Assembly (NCBI GenBank): GCA_011375275.1
Contig: DRLW01000536.1
Coordinates: forward strand, 1-6,739
DNA length: 6,739 nucleotides
Direction of reading: 5' to 3'
Origin: Bacteroidota bacterium
GTDB lineage: Bacteria; Zhuqueibacterota; Zhuqueibacteria; Zhuqueibacterales; Geothermadaptataceae
Shown: piece by piece, positions 1-5,665 of the stretch
How the letters are laid out: the number at the start of each line of letters is the position of its first letter
Numbering within the stretch: position 1 is the first letter of the stretch
Notes under the pieces: generated by a model
The model's input: only the letters and a program-made list of their open reading frames with translations
Databases searched by the model: none
Told to the model about the DNA's origin: nothing
Position numbers and translations under genes: made by a program

Positions 1-71
<71 letters not shown>

Positions 72-78
72 AAGTATG

Positions 79-126
79 AGGTGCTGTTGATGCTCGATGT
101 CCAATCGGCCGGCAGCACCTTTTTTA
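79..126 (+). terminator. Rho-independent terminator behind tRNA-Pro(GGG)
   Basis: A perfect 8-bp stem AGGTGCTG (79-86) / CAGCACCT (113-120) runs directly into a T tract (120-125). The loop is long (26 nt) and contains GC-rich segments that may pair further. It lies 10 nt past the tRNA 3' end, so it most likely ends the tRNA transcript and separates it from the glycosyltransferase gene. A second small hairpin, CCGCT/AGCGG at 133-137 and 145-149, sits between this terminator and the next start codon. No T run follows that one and its role is unknown. Confidence 0.75.
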
Positions 127-171
127 TTCTTACCGCTCCGGCGAAGCGGCTGAATTGAGCGAAATGGTGAT

Positions 172-846
172 GTGAAAACGGTCATCCTCATCCCGGCCTA
201 TAATCCGGGCAACAAACTCGCTGGCATACTCCAATCCCTGGCACGTACTCATCCGGATGTTCCGGTCGTAGTGGTCGATGATGGATCTCAGCCTGCACTG
301 GCAGTGCAAGACAACCAGAGTATGATCCTGGTTCGCCACCCATACAACCGCGGCAAGGGAGCGGCCATCATGACCGGCCTGAAAACGATAGAGCACCATT
401 TCAAAAACGAACCGCCAGATGCAGTGCTGTTTATGGACGCTGATGGCCAGCATGCCCCCTCGTCGATAAACGAATTTATCGCTGCCTATGAACAGGGCAG
501 AGGAGAGATCATTATCGGAAAGCGGGATTTAAATCCCTCCAGCATGCCTTTCATGCGCGTCCTGAGCAACCGTATCACGTCCCGGCTGTTATCCTGGAAA
601 ACTGGTGTCCCCCTGGCGGATTGCCAGTGCGGATACCGCCTGATCGCGTGGCAGCTAATCCGTCGCGTGTTACCACTGCAAACATCAGGGTATGAGACGG
701 AAACAGAACTCCTGATTAAAATTTTACGTTATTCCGCAAACGTACACCATATTCCTATAGAAACTATATATGCAGATGAAGTCAGTCATATACGCGGGGT
801 GCGTGACATACGGGCTTTTGTTAAACTATTTTTTACTCTCAAATAG
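172..846 (+). CDS. Family 2 glycosyltransferase, DPM1/polyprenyl-phosphate-sugar synthase type
   Basis: A cytoplasmic GT-A fold transferase, predicted to move a sugar from a nucleotide-sugar onto a polyprenyl phosphate. Visible motifs in the 224-residue protein are PAYNPG (8-13), the nucleotide-binding VDDGS (35-39), NRGKG (59-63), the metal-binding DADGQH (89-94), DCQCGYRL (150-157), YETETELLI (174-182) and SHIRGVRD (205-212). The last three match the C-terminal half of DPM1/DPG-synthase-like enzymes. No transmembrane helices follow the catalytic domain, so it is probably soluble or peripheral, like the short DPM-type enzymes. The start is GTG at 172: the nearby ATGs (164, 170) are out of frame, and the Shine-Dalgarno sequence is poor. 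The popT-like gene begins 15 nt downstream, suggesting an operon. The substrate sugar and exact acceptor cannot be read from the sequence. Family assignment is firm; the lipid acceptor is inferred. Confidence 0.9.
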   Translation: MKTVILIPAYNPGNKLAGILQSLARTHPDVPVVVVDDGSQPALAVQDNQSMILVRHPYNRGKGAAIMTGLKTIEHHFKNEPPDAVLFMDADGQHAPSSINEFIAAYEQGRGEIIIGKRDLNPSSMPFMRVLSNRITSRLLSWKTGVPLADCQCGYRLIAWQLIRRVLPLQTSGYETETELLIKILRYSANVHHIPIETIYADEVSHIRGVRDIRAFVKLFFTLK

Positions 847-861
847 GATTCAGGAAGAACT

Positions 862-1704
862 ATGAAAAACAATTTTCTGCTGATGATCAAAGGCGGGCTG
901 ATCGGAATCGCCAATATCATTCCCGGCGTTTCCGGAGGGACGATGGCAGTCGTACTCGGAATCTATGAACAGCTCATCGATGCGATCAGTAATTTTGCTA
1001 CGGATAAAAGCAAGCGCAAAGAATATATCCTTTTTTTAGCCCTGATAGGAGGGGGGGCAGCAGGAGCCGTTGTCGCACTATCCTTTTTGATGAAATTCCT
1101 TCTCGCTCATTATCCGGAGTTCACCTACCTGTTTTTTATCGGCCTGATCATCGGCTCTGTGCCATCAATCTATCGGACGCACTCTGATATGCGAGCTACT
1201 CCCTCAGGTATCGCTTCATTTTTGGCAGGAGCAGGGCTGATTCTTTTTCTGACCCTGTATTTCGGGGACGTCGAGAAACCATCTGCTGCGGCTACTGTAG
1301 GAGCAATTGACAGCGCTGCCTTCATCATGCTTTTGATTTCAGGCGTACTCGCCGGCGGGTCGATGATTGTGCCCGGAATCAGTGGCTCATTTCTTCTGGT
1401 TTTGCTTGGCCAATACCAGCTGGTCATCAGTGCTGTTGCCGATCATCGCCTTGATGTGCTCGCCATCGTCGCTGCCGGGGCTGTGGCTGGTATTTTATCT
1501 TTTGCCCGACTCATTCAGTACCTGCTCAGGAGGTTCCCGTCGCAAACGATTTATTTCATTCTCGGCCTCGTGATCGCATCATTATATCCGATATTTCCGG
1601 GCTTGCCCAAAAGTGCTGTTCACTTCACTGCCGGCACTTTACTGGTGCTCTGCGGAATAGGGCTTTCATTTCTGCTTTCGGTCAACAGCCCGGAACAGGG
1701 ATAA
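862..1704 (+). CDS. popT: DUF368 membrane protein, PopT-like undecaprenyl-phosphate translocase
   Basis: A 280-residue polytopic inner-membrane protein of the DUF368 family. Members (PopT) have been shown in other bacteria to flip undecaprenyl phosphate back to the cytoplasmic face, recycling the carrier for wall and surface glycans. The family signature appears twice, as expected for an internally duplicated transporter: IIPGVSGGTMAVVLGIYE (19-36) and IVPGISGSFLLVLLGQYQ (169-186). A second repeated pair, FFIGLIIGSVPSIY (91-104) and FILGLVIASLYPIF (232-245), ends the helices after each half. Hydrophobic segments cover roughly 56-82, 86-104, 117-135, 151-168, 197-215, 228-246 and 254-273. The start ATG is preceded by AGGAAG at 852-857, a good ribosome site. 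Length is normal for the family. The upstream glycosyltransferase, probably in the same operon, would also handle a polyprenyl-phosphate, which fits this role. The symbol is by family, not by proven orthology. Confidence 0.92.
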   Translation: MKNNFLLMIKGGLIGIANIIPGVSGGTMAVVLGIYEQLIDAISNFATDKSKRKEYILFLALIGGGAAGAVVALSFLMKFLLAHYPEFTYLFFIGLIIGSVPSIYRTHSDMRATPSGIASFLAGAGLILFLTLYFGDVEKPSAAATVGAIDSAAFIMLLISGVLAGGSMIVPGISGSFLLVLLGQYQLVISAVADHRLDVLAIVAAGAVAGILSFARLIQYLLRRFPSQTIYFILGLVIASLYPIFPGLPKSAVHFTAGTLLVLCGIGLSFLLSVNSPEQG

Positions 1705-1736
1705 AAAATAGCAGGCTCTTTCTCGAATCGTAAAGT

Positions 1737-1829
1737 GTACCGCGACATTCATGTCGCGAATTATGATACATCGTTATTCATGCTGTTTCAGGGATGTGGC
1801 TGAGACACGGCGCATAAATGGCGTAGCAT
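1737..1829 (+). repeat. Palindrome-ended repeat, copy A (degenerate 3' end)
   Basis: Begins with GTAC followed by the palindrome CGCGACAT-TC-ATGTCGCG (1741-1758). After it come GATAC at 1765-1769, a spacer with TGCTGTTTCAGG (1781-1792) and GCTGAGAC (1799-1806). It ends in ACGGCGCATAAATGGCGTAG, a decayed version of the tail of copy B. The order of these blocks is the same as in copies B and C. Strand is given only to show the shared orientation. Confidence 0.75.
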
Positions 1830-1847
1830 CATAGCAGTGGCCATGAT

Positions 1848-1946
1848 GTACCGCGATATTCATACCGCGCGACGCGGTACGATACTTTTCAATTTTCAGA
1901 TTGTTTTAGGGGATATTGCTGAGACGCGACATTAATGTCGCGGTAC
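1848..1946 (+). repeat. Palindrome-ended repeat, copy B (best preserved, MITE-like)
   Basis: A 99-bp unit with terminal inverted repeats: GTACCGCGATATT at the left end and AATGTCGCGGTAC at the right, 12 of 13 positions pairing. It has internal CGCGGTAC (1873-1880), GATAC (1881-1885), TTGTTTTAGG (1901-1910) and GCTGAGAC (1918-1925). An exact 18-bp palindrome, CGCGACATTAATGTCGCG, lies at 1925-1942. The layout resembles a miniature inverted-repeat element or an intergenic palindromic repeat family. No target-site duplication is evident and no transposase is present in the window. Confidence 0.7.
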
Positions 1947-1962
1947 GCGTAGTGCCCCGGCT

Positions 1963-2021
1963 GTATCGGACATTCATGTCGCCAAGAGCGATACACATAT
2001 TGCTGCTTTAGGAAGACCTGA
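1963..2021 (+). repeat. Palindrome-ended repeat, copy C (truncated)
   Basis: Shares the left part of the unit: GTATCG, then the palindrome core GACAT-TC-ATGTC (1969-1980), GCGATAC (1988-1994) and TTGCTGCTTTAGG (2000-2012). The right-hand palindrome is missing; the sequence passes into AT-rich DNA and the promoter region of tRNA-Pro(CGG). Confidence 0.6.
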
Positions 2022-2039
2022 AAAAAGTGAAAGAAGGAC

Positions 2040-2067
2040 TTGTTTTTATTCGAATTGTTGTTATATT
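2040..2067 (+). promoter_or_regulatory. Promoter-like -35/-10 pair for tRNA-Pro(CGG)
   Basis: TTGTTT at 2040-2045 and TATATT at 2062-2067 are separated by 16 bp, close to a sigma-70-type consensus. The tRNA starts 20 nt after the -10 box, which leaves a short leader for RNase P removal. It sits in the AT-rich stretch after the repeats. Prediction by eye only. Confidence 0.5.
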
Positions 2068-2086
2068 AGAAATCTGAAAAACAGAG

Positions 2087-2161
2087 CGGGGCGTAGCGCA
2101 GCTCGGTTAGCGCGCATGCTTCGGGAGCATGAGGTCCCCGGTTCAAATCCGGGCGCCCCGA
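2087..2161 (+). tRNA. tRNA-Pro(CGG)
   Basis: Complete 75-nt proline tRNA. The acceptor stem is CGGGGCG (2087-2093) with CGCCCCG (2154-2160), discriminator A at 2161, and no encoded CCA. The anticodon stem CATGC/GCATG (2115-2119, 2127-2131) closes the loop TTCGGGA with anticodon CGG at 2122-2124. The T arm is CCCGG-TTCAAAT-CCGGG. Its first 21 bases from the last acceptor position through the D arm are identical to the start of the window, and so are the T-loop and acceptor 3' strand, so it is a paralogue of the tRNA-Pro(GGG) gene. It reads CCG codons. Confidence 0.97.
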
Positions 2162-2180
2162 CTTTAGTTTTTCTTTTTTT

Positions 2181-2223
2181 AAAAACCCGTAAGTTTACAT
2201 AACATATATTATGCTCCGTACGG
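2181..2223 (-). terminator. Possible terminator of the TPR-protein gene
   Basis: Read on the - strand, CCGTA (2223-2219 side) pairs with TACGG (2191-2187) and encloses an inner stem CATAA-TATATG-TTATG (2213-2198). It is followed by G and a run of five T. The stems are short and interrupted, so this is a weak candidate; it is about 14 nt past the TPR stop codon and faces the convergent tRNA-Pro gene. Confidence 0.3.
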
Positions 2224-2236
2224 CGTAAAAAAAAAT

Positions 2237-3637
2237 TTACCCCTGAATCTTATCCAACAACGCTTCTGCCTGCATTTTGATCGGCGTTTTGATCTTTGTT
2301 GCCATAATCCAATGCAGATATTCTGACGCCGAATCGTAGTCGTCATTCTTGATATGGGCTTGCGCGAGAAAATATTGCGCTGATAAATTCATTTTGTTCT
2401 TATTATAAGCCTGCTCAAGCTTATCAATCGCCTCGGCAACCCTTTCCTTGCGCAGAAGATTTTTTCCGTAGATAGTCAAAAGAACACTATCGGACTTTCC
2501 CAATGCGATCGCTCGTTCTGCTGCGTCTATAGCACGATCAGCATCTTCAAGATAATCATAAGCGATCGCCAGTTGTTTGAAATACAATCCCTTGGTGGAT
2601 TTCAGCTTGATGGCCTTTGTAAATGCGTACGCAGCCTCCTTTGGCTTGCTGTCTCGCAGCAATGCTTCACCCAGAGAATACCAGACATAATCATCCTTGG
2701 GTTTTATCTCGAGATAACGCTTGTAGAAACCGACAGCTTTCTTATAATCTCCATAAAGAAAGGCATTGTATGCTTCAGCATAGGCATCATCCAGTTTCTC
2801 GGGATCTATTTTCGGTATCTTGATATCAGATGTCGAGTTGGTTTTGACGCTGAAAATAGATGTCGTCGGATCAGAAATGATAGCACGCTTGGCATGATTT
2901 GCCAGCGTACCCTGTTTGTCCAATTCGATGACTTTACGAAAGCATTCATTCGCGTCTTTAACCCTGCCGCAAATACTGTGTATTTTACCAAGGCCAAAAT
3001 AGGCTCGGGGCCTTTCGGCTGGTGAAAGTTCGATAACTCGTTTGAAAACCCGCATCCCCTCGTCGTACTTCTTGAGTATGCTCAGAGCTGCGGCGAGATT
3101 GAGCAATGCCAGCGCGTTGTCCTGGTTGAAATAAATACTTTCCTTGAGATGAATCTCCGCCTGGTCGAATTTGCGGATTTTGAGATATACTGTGCCTAAA
3201 ATCAGTCGGGCTTTAGCATGAATAGGACAAAGTGAAATGGTATATTCGAGATTCTCTATCGCTTCCTTGAAGTTTTTCAACTCAAAGAAGGCAATACCAG
3301 CGTTGAAATAATAATCCGGATCGACAGGGTTTTCAGCGATGGCCCTCACCCACAGTTCGATGGCTTTGGCATACTCTTTTTTCCGGGCCAGCGCCAATGC
3401 TTCCTTGTGCAAATTCTCAGCAGACTCAGAAATTTTTGCCAGCGTCCACCGGAAGGAAACGACGTTTTTATCGACACCGAGGTGTAACGTCCCCTGTGTC
3501 GGCTGATATCTTTTCTGAAAAAAGGAATGGATTTGATCTTCAGAAGGAGTTTTGGCGAGAAATTGCGTAATATCCCCGTCTAAAGTGCGGACCCCGTTAA
3601 GATCAATTTGTGCAGTGATGAGTTTTTTTGCTGGCAT
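2237..3637 (-). CDS. Tetratricopeptide-repeat (TPR) protein
   Basis: A 466-residue protein built from about ten TPR units, so probably a protein-protein scaffold; no enzyme domain is visible. Residues 1-70 are not TPR and show no signal peptide or lipobox, which suggests a cytoplasmic location. A first block of five repeats runs from about 73 to 240. A charged, Ser/Thr-rich linker follows at 251-283, and a second block of about five repeats covers 286-447. Typical TPR residues are clear, for example in DPDYYFNAGIAFFELKNF (106-123) and YVWYSLGEALLRD (317-329). The start ATG has only GGA at short spacing ahead of it. It lies 57 nt behind tRNA-Arg on the same strand and may share the folD transcript. 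The specific partner or pathway is not recognisable. Confidence 0.88.
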   Translation of the reverse strand: MPAKKLITAQIDLNGVRTLDGDITQFLAKTPSEDQIHSFFQKRYQPTQGTLHLGVDKNVVSFRWTLAKISESAENLHKEALALARKKEYAKAIELWVRAIAENPVDPDYYFNAGIAFFELKNFKEAIENLEYTISLCPIHAKARLILGTVYLKIRKFDQAEIHLKESIYFNQDNALALLNLAAALSILKKYDEGMRVFKRVIELSPAERPRAYFGLGKIHSICGRVKDANECFRKVIELDKQGTLANHAKRAIISDPTTSIFSVKTNSTSDIKIPKIDPEKLDDAYAEAYNAFLYGDYKKAVGFYKRYLEIKPKDDYVWYSLGEALLRDSKPKEAAYAFTKAIKLKSTKGLYFKQLAIAYDYLEDADRAIDAAERAIALGKSDSVLLTIYGKNLLRKERVAEAIDKLEQAYNKNKMNLSAQYFLAQAHIKNDDYDSASEYLHWIMATKIKTPIKMQAEALLDKIQG

Positions 3638-3694
3638 ATGATCCGATGCTGTGTAGTGCAGATCTCGTCAATGAGGTTTGCAGAAAGGAAAAAG

Positions 3695-3768
<74 letters not shown>

Positions 3769-3775
3769 ATATACT

Positions 3776-4669
3776 TCAGGTGTTATGTGAATGCTGCAGC
3801 CTGGTCGCCTTGACCGTGTTGACCATCAGCATAGCGATGGTCATCGGCCCGACACCACCGGGGACGGGCGTGATCGCTTTGACCTTTTTCACTGCTGCGT
3901 CAAAATCCACGTCGCCGACCAATTTATACCCTTTTTCTATCTCAGGCGCATCCACCCTGTTGACGCCGACATCAATGACGACGGATTTTTCAGACAACAT
4001 ATCTGCAGTGATAAAATGCGGCCGTCCCACTGCTGCAATTACGATATCGGCATTGCGCGTATGTTTTGCGATGTCCTTTGTATTCGAATGGCAGATGGTC
4101 ACGGTCGCATTGGCAAAGGGTGCTTTTTGCGATAACAAAATAGCAATTGGCATGCCAACGATCTGACTTCTGCCTACGACAACGACTTCCTTACCCGAAG
4201 GATCGAACCCTTCACGCCGCAGCATTTCCTGAATCCCATAGGGCGTACAGGGTATCATGGTTTCCTTCCCTGCCTGCAGCAACCCTTTGTTGACAGGATG
4301 AAAGCCATCGACATCCTTTTCCGGCAAAATACGGTCGATGATTTCATCGGCATCGAGGTGGCCAGGCAGTGGCATCTGCACAAGAATACCGTTGACACTC
4401 TTATCATTGTTCAACGTATCGATCAAAGCCAGAGCATCGGACTGTGACATTTCTGCCGGGTAACGGAGTGTCTCCGAGATGATGCCGAGTTGTTCGCTCT
4501 TCTTCGCCTTCATGCGCACATAAACGGCTGAGGCAGGATCATCCCCGATGAGAACAACAACCAGCTTCGGCTGGATGCCGCGCTCTTTCAGCTCAGCGAT
4601 ATCTGCGGTGAGTTCCGCACAAACCTCATCTGCTATTTTCTTTCCATCGATTAACTGGGCACGTGACAT
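3776..4669 (-). CDS. folD: FolD, methylene-THF dehydrogenase / methenyl-THF cyclohydrolase
   Basis: Bifunctional cytoplasmic enzyme of one-carbon metabolism. It oxidises 5,10-methylene-THF with NADP and hydrolyses the product to 10-formyl-THF for purine and formyl-Met synthesis. The 297-residue length is normal. Catalytic residues fall at the same numbers as in the E. coli enzyme: Y50 and K54 in YVRMKAKKSEQLGI, Q98 in GILVQMPLP, and D121 in EKDVDGFHP. The Rossmann-type cofactor site is VVVGRSQIVGMP (163-174), and the C-terminal signature PVPGGVGPMT is at 268-277. All look intact. AGGA (- strand of 4676-4679) precedes the ATG at good spacing. ymdB ends 137 nt upstream, with a possible small ORF between, and tRNA-Arg follows within 7 nt. 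No riboswitch-like structure is evident ahead of it. Confidence 0.98.
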   Translation of the reverse strand: MSRAQLIDGKKIADEVCAELTADIAELKERGIQPKLVVVLIGDDPASAVYVRMKAKKSEQLGIISETLRYPAEMSQSDALALIDTLNNDKSVNGILVQMPLPGHLDADEIIDRILPEKDVDGFHPVNKGLLQAGKETMIPCTPYGIQEMLRREGFDPSGKEVVVVGRSQIVGMPIAILLSQKAPFANATVTICHSNTKDIAKHTRNADIVIAAVGRPHFITADMLSEKSVVIDVGVNRVDAPEIEKGYKLVGDVDFDAAVKKVKAITPVPGGVGPMTIAMLMVNTVKATRLQHSHNT

Positions 4670-4711
4670 GTTTTATCCTGAAAAATTCATAAGCAGCAAG
4701 ACGAACGAACT

Positions 4712-4792
4712 CTATGTGTTTGTCTGTTTATCCTCTTCACTCAGCCCGGCATGCTTGCTGAACCAGCCGTAGGGCCGAAAACAAATGTACAT
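4712..4792 (-). CDS. Possible 26-residue small ORF between ymdB and folD
   Basis: In the 137-bp ymdB-folD gap an ATG at 4792 opens a frame of 26 codons ending in TAG. The peptide starts MYICFRPYGWFSKHAG, then turns acidic and polar (LSEEDKQT). TGAGGG, overlapping the ymdB stop, lies about 11 nt upstream as a distant ribosome site. It has no recognised family, and its aromatic N-terminal half is too short to span a membrane. It could be translationally coupled to ymdB, be a remnant of a longer gene, or be chance. Support is only the open frame, position and spacing. Confidence 0.3.
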   Translation of the reverse strand: MYICFRPYGWFSKHAGLSEEDKQTNT

Positions 4793-4806
4793 GCTTGAGA
4801 ATACCC

Positions 4807-5613
4807 TCAATACTCAGGCTTGGCTACCCGCTCGATTGAGATAGCCTTTCCACTCTCTTTGTCGATTGTTACGACGACCCCATTTATACGCATATTTTTT
4901 TCAGCGACTTCGAATTTTGCTGGTGTCTGTTTCAGAAAGCGATGCAACGCCTTTTTAGTACTCATTCCGATCACGGAATCATGGGCACCGGTCATCCCAG
5001 CATCGGTAATGTAGGCCGTACCACCATCAGGTAAAATACGCTCATCAGCAGTCTGGACGTGAGTATGGGTACCGACCACGGCTGAAACACGACCATTCAG
5101 ATACCATCCCAGGGCAATCTTTTCTGCAGTCGCTTCAGCATGAAAATCGACGAATATGATCCTACTCTCTTTTTTCAATTTCGGAATCAGCTCGTCTGCT
5201 TTTCTGAAAGGGCAAAACAAAGGATACATAAAAGTACGTCCCTGAATGTTGAGTACGGAAATTTTTGTATCATCATTCAGAGTCGCTGTAAAATATCCCT
5301 TACCCGGGTTCTCGTCGGGATAGTTCGCTGGCCTCAGAACACGCTCTTCGTTGGCGAAAAGCTGCTTGCTCTGCCAGTTCTCCCAGGTATGGTTCCCCCC
5401 TGTTATTAAATCCACCCCCAGGCCAAACAGAACTCTGGCCTGTTTCTCAGTAATTCCCCTGCCGGCGTTTGCGTTCTCGCCATTTGCAATGGTGAAATCG
5501 ATCCGGTGTTCTTTCTGGATGCCCGGCAGAAGCGTCTTGACCGCATCCATTCCCGGCTGCCCGACGATATCTGCTATAAAAAGGATGCGCACCGCATCAC
5601 TGGAAACTGCCAT
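4807..5613 (-). CDS. ymdB: YmdB-family metallophosphoesterase
   Basis: A 268-residue calcineurin-like phosphoesterase of the YmdB family (TIGR00282 type). The Bacillus member acts on 2',3'-cyclic nucleotides and influences RNase Y-linked gene expression and biofilm fate. All expected metal-site residues are present: D15 in IADIVG, E46 and N47 in ANGENANAGRG, N74 and H75 in GGNHTWEN, H158 in DFHAE, and H183/H185 in GTHTHVQTAD. The family C-terminal block TDAGMTGAHDSVIGM (203-217) is also intact, so it should be active. It is cytoplasmic, with no signal peptide. The ATG at 5613 has a weak AGG nine bases ahead. It follows rny by 52 nt on the same strand, the same order as ymdA(rny)-ymdB in Bacillus, and probably shares its transcript. 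Confidence 0.96.
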   Translation of the reverse strand: MAVSSDAVRILFIADIVGQPGMDAVKTLLPGIQKEHRIDFTIANGENANAGRGITEKQARVLFGLGVDLITGGNHTWENWQSKQLFANEERVLRPANYPDENPGKGYFTATLNDDTKISVLNIQGRTFMYPLFCPFRKADELIPKLKKESRIIFVDFHAEATAEKIALGWYLNGRVSAVVGTHTHVQTADERILPDGGTAYITDAGMTGAHDSVIGMSTKKALHRFLKQTPAKFEVAEKNMRINGVVVTIDKESGKAISIERVAKPEY

Positions 5614-5630
5614 AACAAAATGCCTAATTT

Positions 5631-5650
5631 AAAAAAAGAATTAAAAATTC
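5631..5650 (-). terminator. Weak hairpin plus T run between rny and ymdB
   Basis: On the - strand GAATT-TTT-AATTC is followed by seven T. The five-pair stem is almost all A-T, so it could only be a weak terminator or pause site. It might lower ymdB expression relative to rny, or serve as an RNA processing site; both are inference. Confidence 0.25.
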
Positions 5651-5665
5651 AAAGAAGAATTCACG

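Larger units (their letters stand above)
1705..2086. other. Gene-free spacer between popT and tRNA-Pro(CGG)
   Basis: No reading frame with coding character is seen on either strand over about 380 bp. The content is the three related palindromic repeats, then an AT-rich stretch with a promoter-like sequence. No T-run terminator follows popT; the palindrome at 1741-1758 could form a strong stem in its mRNA and act as a 3' end stabiliser, which is inference. Confidence 0.7.

Noticed and set aside
1737..2021. CRISPR array
   Set aside because: The units are only three, about 100 bp long, diverged and internally palindromic, without uniform short repeats and unique spacers; no cas genes nearby.
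2573..3025. + strand frame of 150 codons
   Set aside because: It is antisense to the TPR gene, which has consistent repeat structure throughout; no independent support.
4670..4806. Riboswitch ahead of folD (for example a tetrahydrofolate type)
   Set aside because: No convincing conserved core or multi-stem fold could be seen by eye, and the position inside an apparent operon argues against it.
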